A DNA stretch of 64,000 nt from an uncultured Clostridia bacterium (GCA_947632335.1 CANROX010000005.1:1-64000); one strand, 5' to 3'. Positions 18,466-28,747 are shown, counted from the first letter of the stretch. Numbers and translations: made by a program. The notes: generated by a model from the sequence alone, not told the origin.

Positions 18466-19869
18466 CTACTGATTAACATAGTTCAGAGGATTTTGTCTGT
18501 CGGACCTTTGGTCCCCTGTTCTAACTTCAAAGTGACAGTGGTTGCCTGTGGACTGACCCGTAGAGCCTACTGCCGCAACAGCCTGACCCTGTGAAACCTT
18601 TTGTCCCTGTGATACGCATACGGAGGAACAGTGACCGTAAAGAGTCTTGTAACCGTCTCCGTGGTTAATAATTACATAGTTTCCGTAGCCTGAGTCGTCA
18701 TAGCCTGCCCATTCAACTGTGCCGGATTTTGAGGCAACAATGGTTGCACCGTAACAGTCGCCGTTTGCAATATCAAGACCTGTATGGAACTCCCCGCCCT
18801 CACGGTAGCCGTACGGGGAAGAAATTTCGTGCACAGAGGGTACCGGCCATATAAAGCCTGTACTGCTGACTGAATATGCCTCGCCTTTCTGTGAACCCTT
18901 AACCAAAACTTCATTAACAGCTTTCTTAATTGTCTTTACATCTGTAATTACAGCATCAACCTGTACGCCGTCAATGTAGGAAACCCTATAGGTTGTTTTC
19001 TGCTTTCCGTTTTTGCCTGCTCTTGTAACCTTTTCGTAGGAAGATTCCTTTGATTTGTCATACTTGACCTTTGTAGAGTAAGGCTGTGTTTCTGTAAGAA
19101 CAATGTCAGTCTTTACAAGTATTTTTAAAAGGTCTTTCTGCTGCGCATACTTTATAAGTTCCTTGGCGGAAACAATATTTTTGCTGTTATAAATTCCGGA
19201 CCTTACTTCTACCTTGTTGTAAAATCCAACATCTGTTTCATCATCATAGTGCTCAATGTCGTCTTTAAGCAGACTGTCAAGGGAGGACTGGAGTTCCATC
19301 GCAGAGGAGCATACGCCAATTAAATTGTTATTAACATAAAGTCCTGCAATATTCTGGGAAAGGGAAGAGTCCGCCGACACAAAGGCAGAGGAAAGTTCAT
19401 CTGCGTTGTCGGGTACGCCGTCCATCATAGAAAGCTGGTATACCGGCGTAAAGTTTGTTTCAACATCTCCGTTTGATTTGTCATTTGTAATTTCCTTGGC
19501 CTGTTCAAGCACTGCTGTGTTTGATACAGAGGCCAATTCTTCACTGTCTTTTTCTGCTGTATGTCCAAAGTCAACATAGTCAGTCCAAAATCCCACTGTC
19601 ATAAGTAAAATCATTACTGCGATTGCGGGAGCAATAAAACTGCACATAGCTTTCTTTGGTGTAAAACCTTTTGTAAAATTCTTTAAATCAAAGTTTTTAA
19701 CTGCCTTTGCAGGTTTGATTATAAGGTAGTAAATAAAACCTAAAATAATATTTTCTAATTTTAATCTGTTTTTAAATTCTCTTGTTTTTAAAAGCTTTAT
19801 TCTCTCTTTACTTGTTTCCAAATTCTGAATTTCACCATAGCCGTTGGTGCCAATATACTTTGTACTCAA
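18466..19869 (-). CDS. M23-family peptidase with G5-like domain
   Basis: YREGGEFHTGLDIA, YGHCSSVCVSQGQKV, GNHCHFEVR; G5-like VTRAGKNGKQKTTYRVSYIDGVQVD. Confidence 0.93.
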   Translation of the reverse strand: MSTKYIGTNGYGEIQNLETSKERIKLLKTREFKNRLKLENIILGFIYYLIIKPAKAVKNFDLKNFTKGFTPKKAMCSFIAPAIAVMILLMTVGFWTDYVDFGHTAEKDSEELASVSNTAVLEQAKEITNDKSNGDVETNFTPVYQLSMMDGVPDNADELSSAFVSADSSLSQNIAGLYVNNNLIGVCSSAMELQSSLDSLLKDDIEHYDDETDVGFYNKVEVRSGIYNSKNIVSAKELIKYAQQKDLLKILVKTDIVLTETQPYSTKVKYDKSKESSYEKVTRAGKNGKQKTTYRVSYIDGVQVDAVITDVKTIKKAVNEVLVKGSQKGEAYSVSSTGFIWPVPSVHEISSPYGYREGGEFHTGLDIANGDCYGATIVASKSGTVEWAGYDDSGYGNYVIINHGDGYKTLYGHCSSVCVSQGQKVSQGQAVAAVGSTGQSTGNHCHFEVRTGDQRSDRQNPLNYVNQ

Positions 19870-20039
19870 ATAAAAATCTCCTTAAAATGTAACTATTTTG
19901 TAACAAATCACTGTGTTTATTATACCAAACTGTAACCGTTTTGCAATAAGTTTGATGAAAGTTTGTCACAATTAACTACAAAAAAAGGAGAAAATTATGT
20001 AAATTGTTTAGTTTGCACTATAAATTGTGTTATTTTTCC

Positions 20040-20492
20040 TTAATAGAACATATCCTCAGCCTGTAGAGTTTTAATTCTGTCATAGAATTCCACAAGGGAA
20101 ATATGAGCTTTTTCAGGGTTATGCGCCAGGTAATTGCCGCATTCGATTTTCTTTGTTCCCGGAATTTCACCCTTATGGTTAATACAATCTGTAATGACAG
20201 TTTTAATATAATTCAGCGCCTGATTATTGGAGGTATCTCTCATAAGCAGGTAAAAACCTGTACGGCAACCCATAGGGCCAAAGTAAATTACCTTATCCTT
20301 TAGACTGCCGTTTCTTGCATATGTAGCAAAAAGGTGTTCAATGGTGTGCATTGCCTCTATATTAAGGTAGGGTGGGGTATTGGGTTTAATAAAGCGCAAA
20401 TCGTATGTGGTTATATCCCCGTCTATTCTTGAAACATAAACGCCCGGTTCAAGAATATTGTGGTCAACTGAAAATGATGTAATTCTTTCCAT
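20040..20492 (-). CDS. luxS: S-ribosylhomocysteine lyase
   Basis: HTIEHLFATYARN (HxxEH), FGPMGCRTGFYL; start moved to MERITSFSVDH. Confidence 0.96.
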   Translation of the reverse strand: MERITSFSVDHNILEPGVYVSRIDGDITTYDLRFIKPNTPPYLNIEAMHTIEHLFATYARNGSLKDKVIYFGPMGCRTGFYLLMRDTSNNQALNYIKTVITDCINHKGEIPGTKKIECGNYLAHNPEKAHISLVEFYDRIKTLQAEDMFY

Positions 20493-20505
20493 AACAAAGT
20501 CCCTC

Positions 20506-21444
20506 TTAATATTTATACATACATACATTAAGGTCAACAGTGCCGTTTATCCCGTCAACGGTTCCCTCTGTAGTGTACTGCCATATACCAAAGTCATAGT
20601 AAAAGTTTGGTGTGTTTTCATATGAGGCAAGCCAGATTTCAATGTCAGCCAGCCTTGCCAGGTCATATTCAAAATAAAGCAGACTTCTGTTTGCATATAT
20701 AATAGAGTTATAGCCTGCATTATCAATAACCGTACAAAATTCCCTTGCCATATCTGTAAGGGTTTCCCTGTCTACATTGTCTGTTCTTGCAACATCATCC
20801 TCAAAATGCTCCCAGTCAAAGGCAACAGGGTATTTTATGTTATAGTCCTTTATAATATTAAGAACAAACTCCGCCTCTTCCTTTGCTTCCTCAACAGTAA
20901 TTGCCTGGCTGTAGAAATAGACTCCAATGTCAATTCCTGCGTCAAGGGCCTCCCGTGCGTTCTGTCTGAAGGTGTCGTCCTCAAATATAATTCCCTTTCC
21001 TCCATATCCTCTGCCGCCGCAGCGGATAAAAGCAAAGTCTACGCCTGCTTTTTTTACAGCCTGCCAGTCAATATCGCCCTGAACATAGCTGACATCAATG
21101 CCCACTGTGGATATGTTTTCTCCATAATGCTTATATTCTGTATATCCAAAATCGCTTGTGTAAAAGCTGTTGTCGTCATAGGTGTTTTTTGGCATACCGG
21201 GAATTGCATTAATGTAAGTGGGTTGGTCACCTGGCTCAACATGAATAGGAATTTTCTCGTCCTGCTTTGCCGCAACGGTAGCAACCTGTGTGTGCTTGTC
21301 CCGTTCAGTAAAACCCCTTTTTATGTATTTAAAATATACAAAAATACCTCCTGCACCCAGGGTCAGCACCAGTATAAGACAAACGACTATAAGTACAATT
21401 TTTCCGCCTGACTTTTTCTTCTTAGTATCTACACCGTGTTTCAT
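20506..21444 (-). CDS. GH25 lysozyme-like membrane-anchored protein
   Basis: GIDVSYVQGDIDWQAVKKAGVDFAFIRCGGRGYG, PVAFDWEHF, IWQYTTEGTVDGINGTVDLN. Confidence 0.93.
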   Translation of the reverse strand: MKHGVDTKKKKSGGKIVLIVVCLILVLTLGAGGIFVYFKYIKRGFTERDKHTQVATVAAKQDEKIPIHVEPGDQPTYINAIPGMPKNTYDDNSFYTSDFGYTEYKHYGENISTVGIDVSYVQGDIDWQAVKKAGVDFAFIRCGGRGYGGKGIIFEDDTFRQNAREALDAGIDIGVYFYSQAITVEEAKEEAEFVLNIIKDYNIKYPVAFDWEHFEDDVARTDNVDRETLTDMAREFCTVIDNAGYNSIIYANRSLLYFEYDLARLADIEIWLASYENTPNFYYDFGIWQYTTEGTVDGINGTVDLNVCMYKY

Positions 21445-21645
21445 AAAGCACCCCTATATAGTTAATATATACAGTATAATATATAATTCTGCAATAAATA
21501 CTCTATACAGAATAACATAAAAAATATAAAGTGTAAATGGTAAAACTTTAATTTAAAAATAATCAAAGGATTTTACCTTATTATTCACATAGTTTGTATT
21601 GAAAAGACGGGACATAAGCTGTATAATTTTTTTAGAGGTGATACT

Positions 21646-22419
21646 ATGAAGATAGCAATGTTCCAAAGCGATATAGAGTGGTGCGACAAAGAGAAGAACT
21701 ATAAGGTGGCAGAAACCAAGGTTAAAGAGGCAAAGAACAGTGGCTGTTCGGTAATTTTCTTTCCGGAAATGAGCTTTACGGGTTTTTCTATGGAAACAAA
21801 TCTGACCGCAGAGGGGGACTCCCAAACTGTGGACTTTGTAGTAAGCCTTGCAAAACAGTACAGTATACACATAGGCTTTGGCTATGTTAAGAAAAATAAT
21901 GATAAGTGTGAAAATCACTATGCTGTTGCGGACTGTAAGGGGGATATAATTTCCGACTACATAAAGATACACCCCTTTTCCGCAGGGTATGAGAATGAAC
22001 ACTTTGTTGGAGGCAGTAGTGTTACAAGGTACAGAATTGAGGGGATAAATTTCAGTACCTTCATTTGTTATGATTTGCGTTTTCCTGAAGTTTTCCAGTC
22101 GGTGGGGGATACGGCAGAGGTTATTGTGGTGCCTGCAAACTGGCCCAAGAGCAGGAGTCACCATTGGAAAACCCTGCTCAAGGCAAGGGCCATTGAAAAC
22201 CAGTGTTATGTCCTGGGTATAAACTGCGTTGGAGTCCACGACAACATTTATTACAGCGGTGACACAATGGCTGTTAATCCCGACGGACAGGTTATTGCAG
22301 AGAGAAGTAATATACAGGATTTATTGATTGTTGAAATAAATAAGGATACCTGTTTATACAGAGAAATGCTGGACACAAGGCTTGACCGCAGACCAAAACT
22401 GTATAAGGAATTGTTATAA
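21646..22419 (+). CDS. Carbon-nitrogen hydrolase (nitrilase superfamily)
   Basis: FFPEMSFTGF, catalytic FICYDLRFPEVF, VVPANWPKSR. Confidence 0.93.
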   Translation: MKIAMFQSDIEWCDKEKNYKVAETKVKEAKNSGCSVIFFPEMSFTGFSMETNLTAEGDSQTVDFVVSLAKQYSIHIGFGYVKKNNDKCENHYAVADCKGDIISDYIKIHPFSAGYENEHFVGGSSVTRYRIEGINFSTFICYDLRFPEVFQSVGDTAEVIVVPANWPKSRSHHWKTLLKARAIENQCYVLGINCVGVHDNIYYSGDTMAVNPDGQVIAERSNIQDLLIVEINKDTCLYREMLDTRLDRRPKLYKELL

Positions 22420-22420
22420 C

Positions 22421-22455
22421 AAAAAGGCTCTCACAAAAAAAGTGAGAGCCTTTCT
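22421..22455 (+). terminator. Rho-independent terminator
   Basis: AAAGGCTCTCAC-AAAAAAA-GTGAGAGCCTTT. Confidence 0.85.
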
Positions 22456-22469
22456 TAATTACTGTTAAA

Positions 22470-23237
22470 TCATTTTGCCCTGCCCGTTACATCGGTTTTG
22501 TAGTTTACCCTGCAGTTTTTGCACACTAACTTTGACAGCGGCACAAACTCATAACCCTCCTCCTTAACTGCCTCAATAATCATTGGCAGGGCCTCAGGGG
22601 TGTTTTCTGCACCGTTGTGCATAAGTATTATACTGCCGTTTTGCAGATTGGGTACAATTCTGTTTACCATTTCCGAGGGGGTGGGATTTTTCCAATCCAG
22701 AGAATCAATATCCCATTGTACGCAGTACATATTAAGACTTTTTACACTTTCCACCACGGAGTTGTTGTAGTCGCCGTAAGGAGCCCTGAACAGCTTAGGG
22801 CATTTTCCCGTAATTTCCTTGACCTTATTATTACAGGCTTTTATTTGCTTAATCTGTTCTTCCATAGACATTTCTGTCATATGAGGATGGGTGTCGCTGT
22901 GGTTTCCAATGTCATGTCCTGCCTTTGCAATATCCTTTACATCATCGGGAAAGTTGTCAACCCAGTCCCCCACAAGGAAAAATGTTGCCTTGACATTATA
23001 CTTCTCCAGAATGTTAAGCAGGTCGTGGGTTTGCTCGTCACCCCAGGCGGCGTCAAAGGAAATTGCCACCTGCTTTTTATTTGTTTCTACTGAATAAATT
23101 GGAAGTTCCTTTTGTTCTGTGGCTGTTTGCACAGCCTGTTTTCCCGTATTTGTTATGATTCCAACTGCAATAAGGGCAACTACAGCACAGGAAAGTACAA
23201 TAGCAATACCCTTTTTGTCAAAAACAAAAAATTTCAT
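22470..23237 (-). CDS. Polysaccharide deacetylase (NodB domain)
   Basis: ISFDAAWGDEQT, GNHSDTHPHM, FRAPYGDYN, ILMHNG. Confidence 0.93.
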   Translation of the reverse strand: MKFFVFDKKGIAIVLSCAVVALIAVGIITNTGKQAVQTATEQKELPIYSVETNKKQVAISFDAAWGDEQTHDLLNILEKYNVKATFFLVGDWVDNFPDDVKDIAKAGHDIGNHSDTHPHMTEMSMEEQIKQIKACNNKVKEITGKCPKLFRAPYGDYNNSVVESVKSLNMYCVQWDIDSLDWKNPTPSEMVNRIVPNLQNGSIILMHNGAENTPEALPMIIEAVKEEGYEFVPLSKLVCKNCRVNYKTDVTGRAK

Positions 23238-23291
23238 AAAAAGCCCTCCACAGTAAAATTTATGTGGAGGGTTCTCAATTATGTTAATATT

Positions 23292-24698
23292 TTAATTTAA
23301 AGTCCAGGTTGTGCCGTCCTTTGTATCCTTAATAGATATACCCATAGCAGTAAGCCGGTTTCGTATAGCGTCAGCAGTTTCCCAGTCCTTGTTTTTCTTT
23401 GCCTCTAATCGTTTATCAATAAGTTCTTGAATTTTTTGGCTGTCAACTTCTGCATTTGCACTTTCTTTAAGATTTTTTGCTGCATTTATAAGGTCAAGGC
23501 CCAGCACTTTGTCAAAGTTATCAAGAAGATAAATTTTTGTTGCGTCGCTGATTTCTGCCTTTAGCACATCGTAAACAGCAGTAATGCCCAGGGAAGTATT
23601 AAGGTCGTTGTCCATATTGGCTTTAAATTTTTCAATAAAGGGAGTTGCCTCCTCTGTATCAGCCTGACCTACAGGGTTAAGGGAAGAAATTTTGTTAATC
23701 AGTTTGTTGTATGCCTTAGCGGTATTGTCAAGATTTTCATAGCTGAATGTAAGGGGCTTGCGGTAGTGGGACTGCAGGCAGAACATTCTGTAAACCAAAG
23801 GATTATAACCCTTTTCTTCAAGGAGGGAAACTGTAAGAAAATCTCCTTTGCTTTTGCTCATCTTGCCCCTTGCGTCAAGGAGGTGGGTAACATGGAACCA
23901 GTGGTTACACCAGGAGTGGCCAAGGTATGCCTCGCTCTGTGCAATTTCATTGGTGTGGTGTGGAAAAGCGTTGTCAACGCCGCCACAGTGAAGGTCAAGA
24001 TATTCCCCGTTGTGTTTAATGGAAATTGCAGAACATTCAATATGCCATCCCGGATAACCATATCCCCAGGGACTTTCCCATTTTAACTCCTGGTCCTCAA
24101 ACTTGCTTTTTGTAAACCAAAGCACAAAGTCAGTTTTGTTTCTCTTGTTTTCGTCCTCGTCTACATCCTCGCGGACTCCAACAGCCAGGTCCTCCTGGCT
24201 CTGATTACCGAATACATAGTATTCATTTAGCTTTGAGGTGTCAAAGTAAACATTCCCCCCTGCACAATATGCATAGCCTTTTTTAAGGAGGGCGTCAACC
24301 ATTTGAATAAATTCAGGAATACAATGTGTCGCAGGTTCTACTACATCGGGCATTTTAATGTTTAGCTTTTTGCAGTCCTCAAAAAAAGCCTTTGTATAGA
24401 AGTCCGCAATTTCAAGTACGGACTTGTGTTCCCTTTTTGCTCCTGCAAGCATCTTATCTTCACCTGTATCTGCGTCGCTTGAAAGGTGACCCACATCGGT
24501 AATATTCATTACCCTTTTAACATCATATCCAATATATCTAAGATACTTTTCCAGTACATCTTCCATAATGTATGTGCGGAGGTTTCCAATGTGGGCATAG
24601 TGATATACTGTAGGTCCGCAGGTATACATATTAACCTTGCCCTCAAAGTGTGGGGTAAATTCTTCCTTTTTATTGCCAAGTGTGTTGTAGAGTATCAT
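23292..24698 (-). CDS. cysS: Cysteinyl-tRNA synthetase
   Basis: YTCGPTVYHYAHIGN (HIGH), KMSKSKGDF (KMSKS), WHIECSAIS. Confidence 0.98.
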   Translation of the reverse strand: MILYNTLGNKKEEFTPHFEGKVNMYTCGPTVYHYAHIGNLRTYIMEDVLEKYLRYIGYDVKRVMNITDVGHLSSDADTGEDKMLAGAKREHKSVLEIADFYTKAFFEDCKKLNIKMPDVVEPATHCIPEFIQMVDALLKKGYAYCAGGNVYFDTSKLNEYYVFGNQSQEDLAVGVREDVDEDENKRNKTDFVLWFTKSKFEDQELKWESPWGYGYPGWHIECSAISIKHNGEYLDLHCGGVDNAFPHHTNEIAQSEAYLGHSWCNHWFHVTHLLDARGKMSKSKGDFLTVSLLEEKGYNPLVYRMFCLQSHYRKPLTFSYENLDNTAKAYNKLINKISSLNPVGQADTEEATPFIEKFKANMDNDLNTSLGITAVYDVLKAEISDATKIYLLDNFDKVLGLDLINAAKNLKESANAEVDSQKIQELIDKRLEAKKNKDWETADAIRNRLTAMGISIKDTKDGTTWTLN

Positions 24699-25324
24699 TT
24701 CTTTTCCTCCAGTTTCTTTTTCAGTTCTTCTATTTCTCTGCTTAGTCTTTGGATTTCTGTGTTCACAGGGTTGGTATAGTGAATTTGGTCAAGAATATCA
24801 ATTTTTTCCCCGTTCATTTTTACAACCTGTGCCGGTGTACCGACAGCCGTACTGTCCGCAGGAATTTCGTTGAGAACAACGCTTCCTGCCGCAATGCGTG
24901 CATTGTCCCCGATTTTAAAGGGACCGAGAACTTTTGCACCGCTGCCTACGAGTACATTGTTACCGAGAGTAGGGTGTCGCTTGCCTGTTTCCTTACCTGT
25001 ACCACCAAGGGTAACACCCTGATAAATAGTACAGTTGTCGCCTATAACTGTGGTTTCGCCAATGACGACCCCCATACCGTGGTCTATGAAAAGCCCTTTT
25101 CCAATAGTTGCACCGGGGTGTATTTCAATACCGGTTTTGTGTCGGCTCCGCTGGCTTATAAATCTGGCAATAAATCTCATATTATGCCTCAAAAACCAGT
25201 TGGCCCTCCTGTGACTTCTCACCGCCTTATATCCGGAATACAGAAAGAATACTTCCAGTCTGTTTCTTGCAGCAGGGTCCCGTTCCATTACTGCGTCCAA
25301 ATCGGATTTCATTGTTTCAAACAT
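24695..25324 (-). CDS. cysE: Serine O-acetyltransferase
   Basis: GIEIHPGATIGKGLFIDHGMGVVIGETTVIGDN hexapeptide repeats. Confidence 0.96.
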   Translation of the reverse strand: MFETMKSDLDAVMERDPAARNRLEVFFLYSGYKAVRSHRRANWFLRHNMRFIARFISQRSRHKTGIEIHPGATIGKGLFIDHGMGVVIGETTVIGDNCTIYQGVTLGGTGKETGKRHPTLGNNVLVGSGAKVLGPFKIGDNARIAAGSVVLNEIPADSTAVGTPAQVVKMNGEKIDILDQIHYTNPVNTEIQRLSREIEELKKKLEEKK

Positions 25325-25351
25325 TATAAAGCTCCATTCAATTTGCCTATA

Positions 25352-25600
25352 ATAAAAAAATCCTGTACTACAGTACAGGACGAATTATCGTGGTTCCACC
25401 TGAGTTTGGTTTTCTGAATTAGAAAAACCCTCAATGCCTTTAACGCAGGCCTACGGACAAGGATACTGTTTTCCCCCTGTCGGCTTGTGGGTGCATTTCC
25501 TAAAAAATATTTTGCTAAGCGCTTACAGCCAATGACGCTTATTCTCTGTCAAAGCCCTTTTTCAGTACTTCTCCCATTCAACGCCTTTTTATATCATATT
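25352..25600 (-). ncRNA. T-box leader (tRNA-Cys responsive) upstream of cysE-cysS
   Basis: Minus strand carries T-box sequence AGGTGGAACCACG, stem-I AGAGAATAAGCG, candidate specifier TGC (25493-25495) in GGAAATGCACC, and terminator TCCTGTACTGTAGTACAGGATTTTTTT. Confidence 0.88.
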
Positions 25601-25643
25601 CATTATATATTGTATGCAGTAAAAATGCAAGGGATAAAATAAA

Positions 25644-25671
25644 AAACTGTATGGAGAACCCACACAGTTTT
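25644..25671 (-). terminator. Terminator downstream of a lipoprotein gene
   Basis: AAACTGTGTGGG-ttct-CCATACAGTTTTTT on the minus strand. Confidence 0.7.
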
Positions 25672-26182
25672 ATAATTTTTCAATTTTGTAAGCAAGGGTA
25701 TAGAAACTATTGTCTATCTTAAAATTAAATACTTTGTCAGCACCCTTTACAGATTGTTCTTTACCCTTAAATACTGTCAGCTTTAGGAGGGATTTATCCT
25801 TTAGTATATACTTTGCCCAAAAGTCTATGTCATCACATTCATGGGTTATATGGGGAAGATAGTAGTCGGTTTCCCTGCCTGAAAAGTAGTATCCGCCGTC
25901 ACCGGTAAGCATAGGGGCAATCATAAGGGTTTTGCCTTCCTTTTCTGCCGCCCACAGGGTGAGTTCATCGTTGACAATAAAGGTGTCAATGCTTTTTTCA
26001 ATGTCCTTTTCCTTTTCCAGAATATCTCCCGATTTTCCCTGGTTATAGGCTTCCTCCAAAGTTTTGCAGTAGTCCCTTATTTCGGTGTTAATTTCACCGC
26101 TGCCCGCAGAGGAAAGTTCACTGCAAGATGTAGATGTAAGGACTAAAGCAAGGAGAAAGATTATTGAAAAGAATTTTTTCAT
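25670..26182 (-). CDS. Hypothetical lipoprotein
   Basis: Lipobox LVLTSTSCSEL; no family recognised. Confidence 0.75.
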   Translation of the reverse strand: MKKFFSIIFLLALVLTSTSCSELSSAGSGEINTEIRDYCKTLEEAYNQGKSGDILEKEKDIEKSIDTFIVNDELTLWAAEKEGKTLMIAPMLTGDGGYYFSGRETDYYLPHITHECDDIDFWAKYILKDKSLLKLTVFKGKEQSVKGADKVFNFKIDNSFYTLAYKIEKL

Positions 26183-26185
26183 TGC

Positions 26186-26773
26186 CTATTTGTCCTTTAT
26201 AAAACTTATGTTGTCCCTTATGTAGATAACACCGCTGATAACAGTAAACAGGGTTGAGAGCCAAACAAGACCCAGACCGATGAAGTAGAAAGCGTCGCCC
26301 AAAATTCCAAAGGAAATACCACATAGTCTCAGAATTTCAAGGAGTGACTGCATTCCGAAAATTAAGGCTATTCCAACCATTTGAGAAACTGTTTTCAGCT
26401 TGCCCCATATATTTGCGGCAACGACCTTGCCCTTTGAGGCGGCAACAAGTCGTATGCCGGAAATTGCAAATTCTCTGAACAGCACAATAATAACAGGTAT
26501 TGCACCGTACCTTCCCAAAAGACCTGTCTGCATAAAGCATACAAATGCAGATACTACAAGGATTTTATCAGCCAATGGGTCGGCAAACTTGCCGAAATCC
26601 GTTACCAGCTTATATTTTCTTGCAATTCTTCCGTCAAGGCTGTCCGTTACTGCCGCCATTCCAAAGATTATTCCGGCAGTAAGGTAGTGCAGTGGAAAGT
26701 CTATCAGAATTGCGGCAATCATCAGCGGTACAAACAGAATTCGCAATAATGTTAATTTATTGGGTAGATTCAT
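26186..26773 (-). CDS. pgsA: CDP-diacylglycerol--glycerol-3-phosphate 3-phosphatidyltransferase
   Basis: DSLDGRIARKYKLVTDFGKFADPLADK (CDP-alcohol phosphatidyltransferase motif). Confidence 0.96.
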   Translation of the reverse strand: MNLPNKLTLLRILFVPLMIAAILIDFPLHYLTAGIIFGMAAVTDSLDGRIARKYKLVTDFGKFADPLADKILVVSAFVCFMQTGLLGRYGAIPVIIVLFREFAISGIRLVAASKGKVVAANIWGKLKTVSQMVGIALIFGMQSLLEILRLCGISFGILGDAFYFIGLGLVWLSTLFTVISGVIYIRDNISFIKDK

Positions 26774-26802
26774 CTAATCAGTCCTAATCTGAACAATTAT
26801 AG

Positions 26803-28134
26803 TTACTGAACAATTTCACCAATCAGCGAGCTGTCCATAAAGTCGGTGATTTTAATTGTGTAAAATTCACCTGCAACAGGCTTTTTGCCTGTTGCTGTAA
26901 AGAAAGTCATGGTGTCTACATCGGGAGCGTCAAAGGAAGTTCTGCCAAAGTAACATTCGGCATACCTGTCATATCCCTCGCAGAGAACCTCCGTTTCCGA
27001 GCCTATCATACCCTCAAGATAGCTATCAAGTATAAAACTCTGCTGTTCTGTAATAATTTCAGCCCTGCGGATTTTAACGTCTTCATCAATCTGGTCAGGA
27101 AATTCAGCCGCCTCTGTGCCCTCTTCCATACTGTATGGAAAACAGCCCATTCTTTGAAACTTTACTTCCTTAATAAATTCGCAAAGCTCTGTAAACTCTT
27201 CTTCGGTTTCGCCGGGAAAACCTGCTATAAAGGTGGTGCGGATTACAATGTTGGGAATTTCCGTTCTTAGCTTTTTCATAAGATTTAAAAGGGTTTCCCT
27301 GTTTCCGCTTCTGTTCATTCTTTTAAGAACATTTCCGTTACAGTGCTGTAGTGGAATGTCTATGTATTTGCAGATTTTGTCCTCTGTCTTAATTACATTA
27401 ATAAGTTCGTCGGTAATTTTATCGGGATAGCAGTACAAAATTCTAATCCACTTAAATCCGGAAATTTTGCAAAGCTCTCTTAAAAGTTCAGCCAGCTTGT
27501 ATTCTCCATAAAGGTCAAGTCCGTAGCGGGTGGTGTCCTGTGCAATAACATTAAGCTCCTTTACGCCCTTTTCTGCAAGAGTCTTTGCCTCCTCAATAAT
27601 GTTTTCCATTTTACGGCTTCTGTGTCCGCCCCGAATAAGGGGAATTGCACAGTATGTACAGCGGTTGTCACAGCCCTCGGAAATTTTAAGATATGCTGTA
27701 TATGGCGGGGTGGACTGCACCCTTTTGCCCTCAAGAGGCATAAGAAGTTTGTCGGGAAAAATCCCGAAATGCTCTTCGTTTAAAACTCTTGCAATAACCT
27801 TTCCGATGTTTTCATTTGCTCCAATTCCTACAACTGCGTCAACCTCACACATTTCCTTAGCAATTTGGTTGTTGTACCGCTCTGCAAGACAGCCTGTAAC
27901 AATGATTTTTTTAATTTTGCCCTCTCTCTTAAGAGTTGCCAGTTCAAGGATTTCTTCAATGCTTTCCTGTTTTGCAGACTCAATAAAACCGCAGGTGTTG
28001 ACTATGGCAACATCACACATAGCAGGGTCGTCGGAAAGTTCGTAGCCTGCCTCTCTGATTTTGTATAAAAGCATTTCTGCGTCAACTTGGTTTTTTGCAC
28101 AACCAAGGGAAATAATACCTACCTTAACAGCCAT
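26803..28134 (-). CDS. rimO: Ribosomal protein uS12 methylthiotransferase
   Basis: ISLGCAKNQVDAE, radical SAM ISEGCDNRCTYCAIPLIRG; start moved to MAVKVGIISLG. Confidence 0.96.
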   Translation of the reverse strand: MAVKVGIISLGCAKNQVDAEMLLYKIREAGYELSDDPAMCDVAIVNTCGFIESAKQESIEEILELATLKREGKIKKIIVTGCLAERYNNQIAKEMCEVDAVVGIGANENIGKVIARVLNEEHFGIFPDKLLMPLEGKRVQSTPPYTAYLKISEGCDNRCTYCAIPLIRGGHRSRKMENIIEEAKTLAEKGVKELNVIAQDTTRYGLDLYGEYKLAELLRELCKISGFKWIRILYCYPDKITDELINVIKTEDKICKYIDIPLQHCNGNVLKRMNRSGNRETLLNLMKKLRTEIPNIVIRTTFIAGFPGETEEEFTELCEFIKEVKFQRMGCFPYSMEEGTEAAEFPDQIDEDVKIRRAEIITEQQSFILDSYLEGMIGSETEVLCEGYDRYAECYFGRTSFDAPDVDTMTFFTATGKKPVAGEFYTIKITDFMDSSLIGEIVQ

Positions 28135-28747
28135 AGTCATCCTCATTTTCATATTCACTCATAACGGATTTAATATCTTCCCAGCGAAAGCCCTTTCTCT
28201 GTAGTGATGCAACGGCCCTGCGCCTGTACTTTTCATCTGTAGTGAAGTTTCTGTATTTCTTTTCTATTAAATATCTTATCTGTTCCTGCTGGTCCACTTC
28301 GGTTTCTTCAACAATGGCGTCAACAAGATTTCTGTCAATTCCCTTTTCCAGCAGTTTGTATTTAGCACCCATAGGGGAAAGGTGTTTGCTCCCCTGTGTA
28401 AGGTCCTTAAAATACTTCCTTGCAAAGGCCTCGTCATTGATAAGACCCAACTCTTTCATTCTGCTTACGGCAGCCTCTGCACTTTCCCTGCTGCAGGTTC
28501 GTCTGATTTTATCCACAAGTTCTTTTTCACTGTGGTCACGGTAAGAAATAAGCCAAAGCGCCTTTTCCTTTGCCCTTTTATTGTCGCTTTCCTGTATAAG
28601 TCTATGCAGTTGTTCGTTGTCAATTTCCACTCCCGGGTGAATGTGATTTGCAATAAGGGTTTCTGTGTCCAGTTTCATAGCAAATTCACCGTCAATATAC
28701 AGGGCTGAAAGAGCCTTTTTTCTGGGTTCCACTCCGGTTATAAGCAT
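28124..28747 (-). CDS. recX: RecX family regulator
   Basis: RecX-type repeats (ALWLISYRDHSEKELVDKIRR...); immediately downstream of recA. Confidence 0.9.
   Translation of the reverse strand: MLITGVEPRKKALSALYIDGEFAMKLDTETLIANHIHPGVEIDNEQLHRLIQESDNKRAKEKALWLISYRDHSEKELVDKIRRTCSRESAEAAVSRMKELGLINDEAFARKYFKDLTQGSKHLSPMGAKYKLLEKGIDRNLVDAIVEETEVDQQEQIRYLIEKKYRNFTTDEKYRRRAVASLQRKGFRWEDIKSVMSEYENEDDYGC

Noticed and set aside
20806-21411. 201-aa plus-strand ORF
   Set aside because: Antisense to the GH25 gene, Cys/Phe-rich translation typical of a shadow ORF.
21553-22239. 228-aa minus-strand ORF
   Set aside because: Fully antisense to the well-supported nitrilase gene, with no recognisable domain and implausible composition.
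24749-25417. 222-aa plus-strand ORF
   Set aside because: Antisense to cysE and running into the T-box leader; no family features.
27530-28045. 171-aa plus-strand ORF
   Set aside because: Antisense to rimO; Ser/Arg-rich shadow frame.
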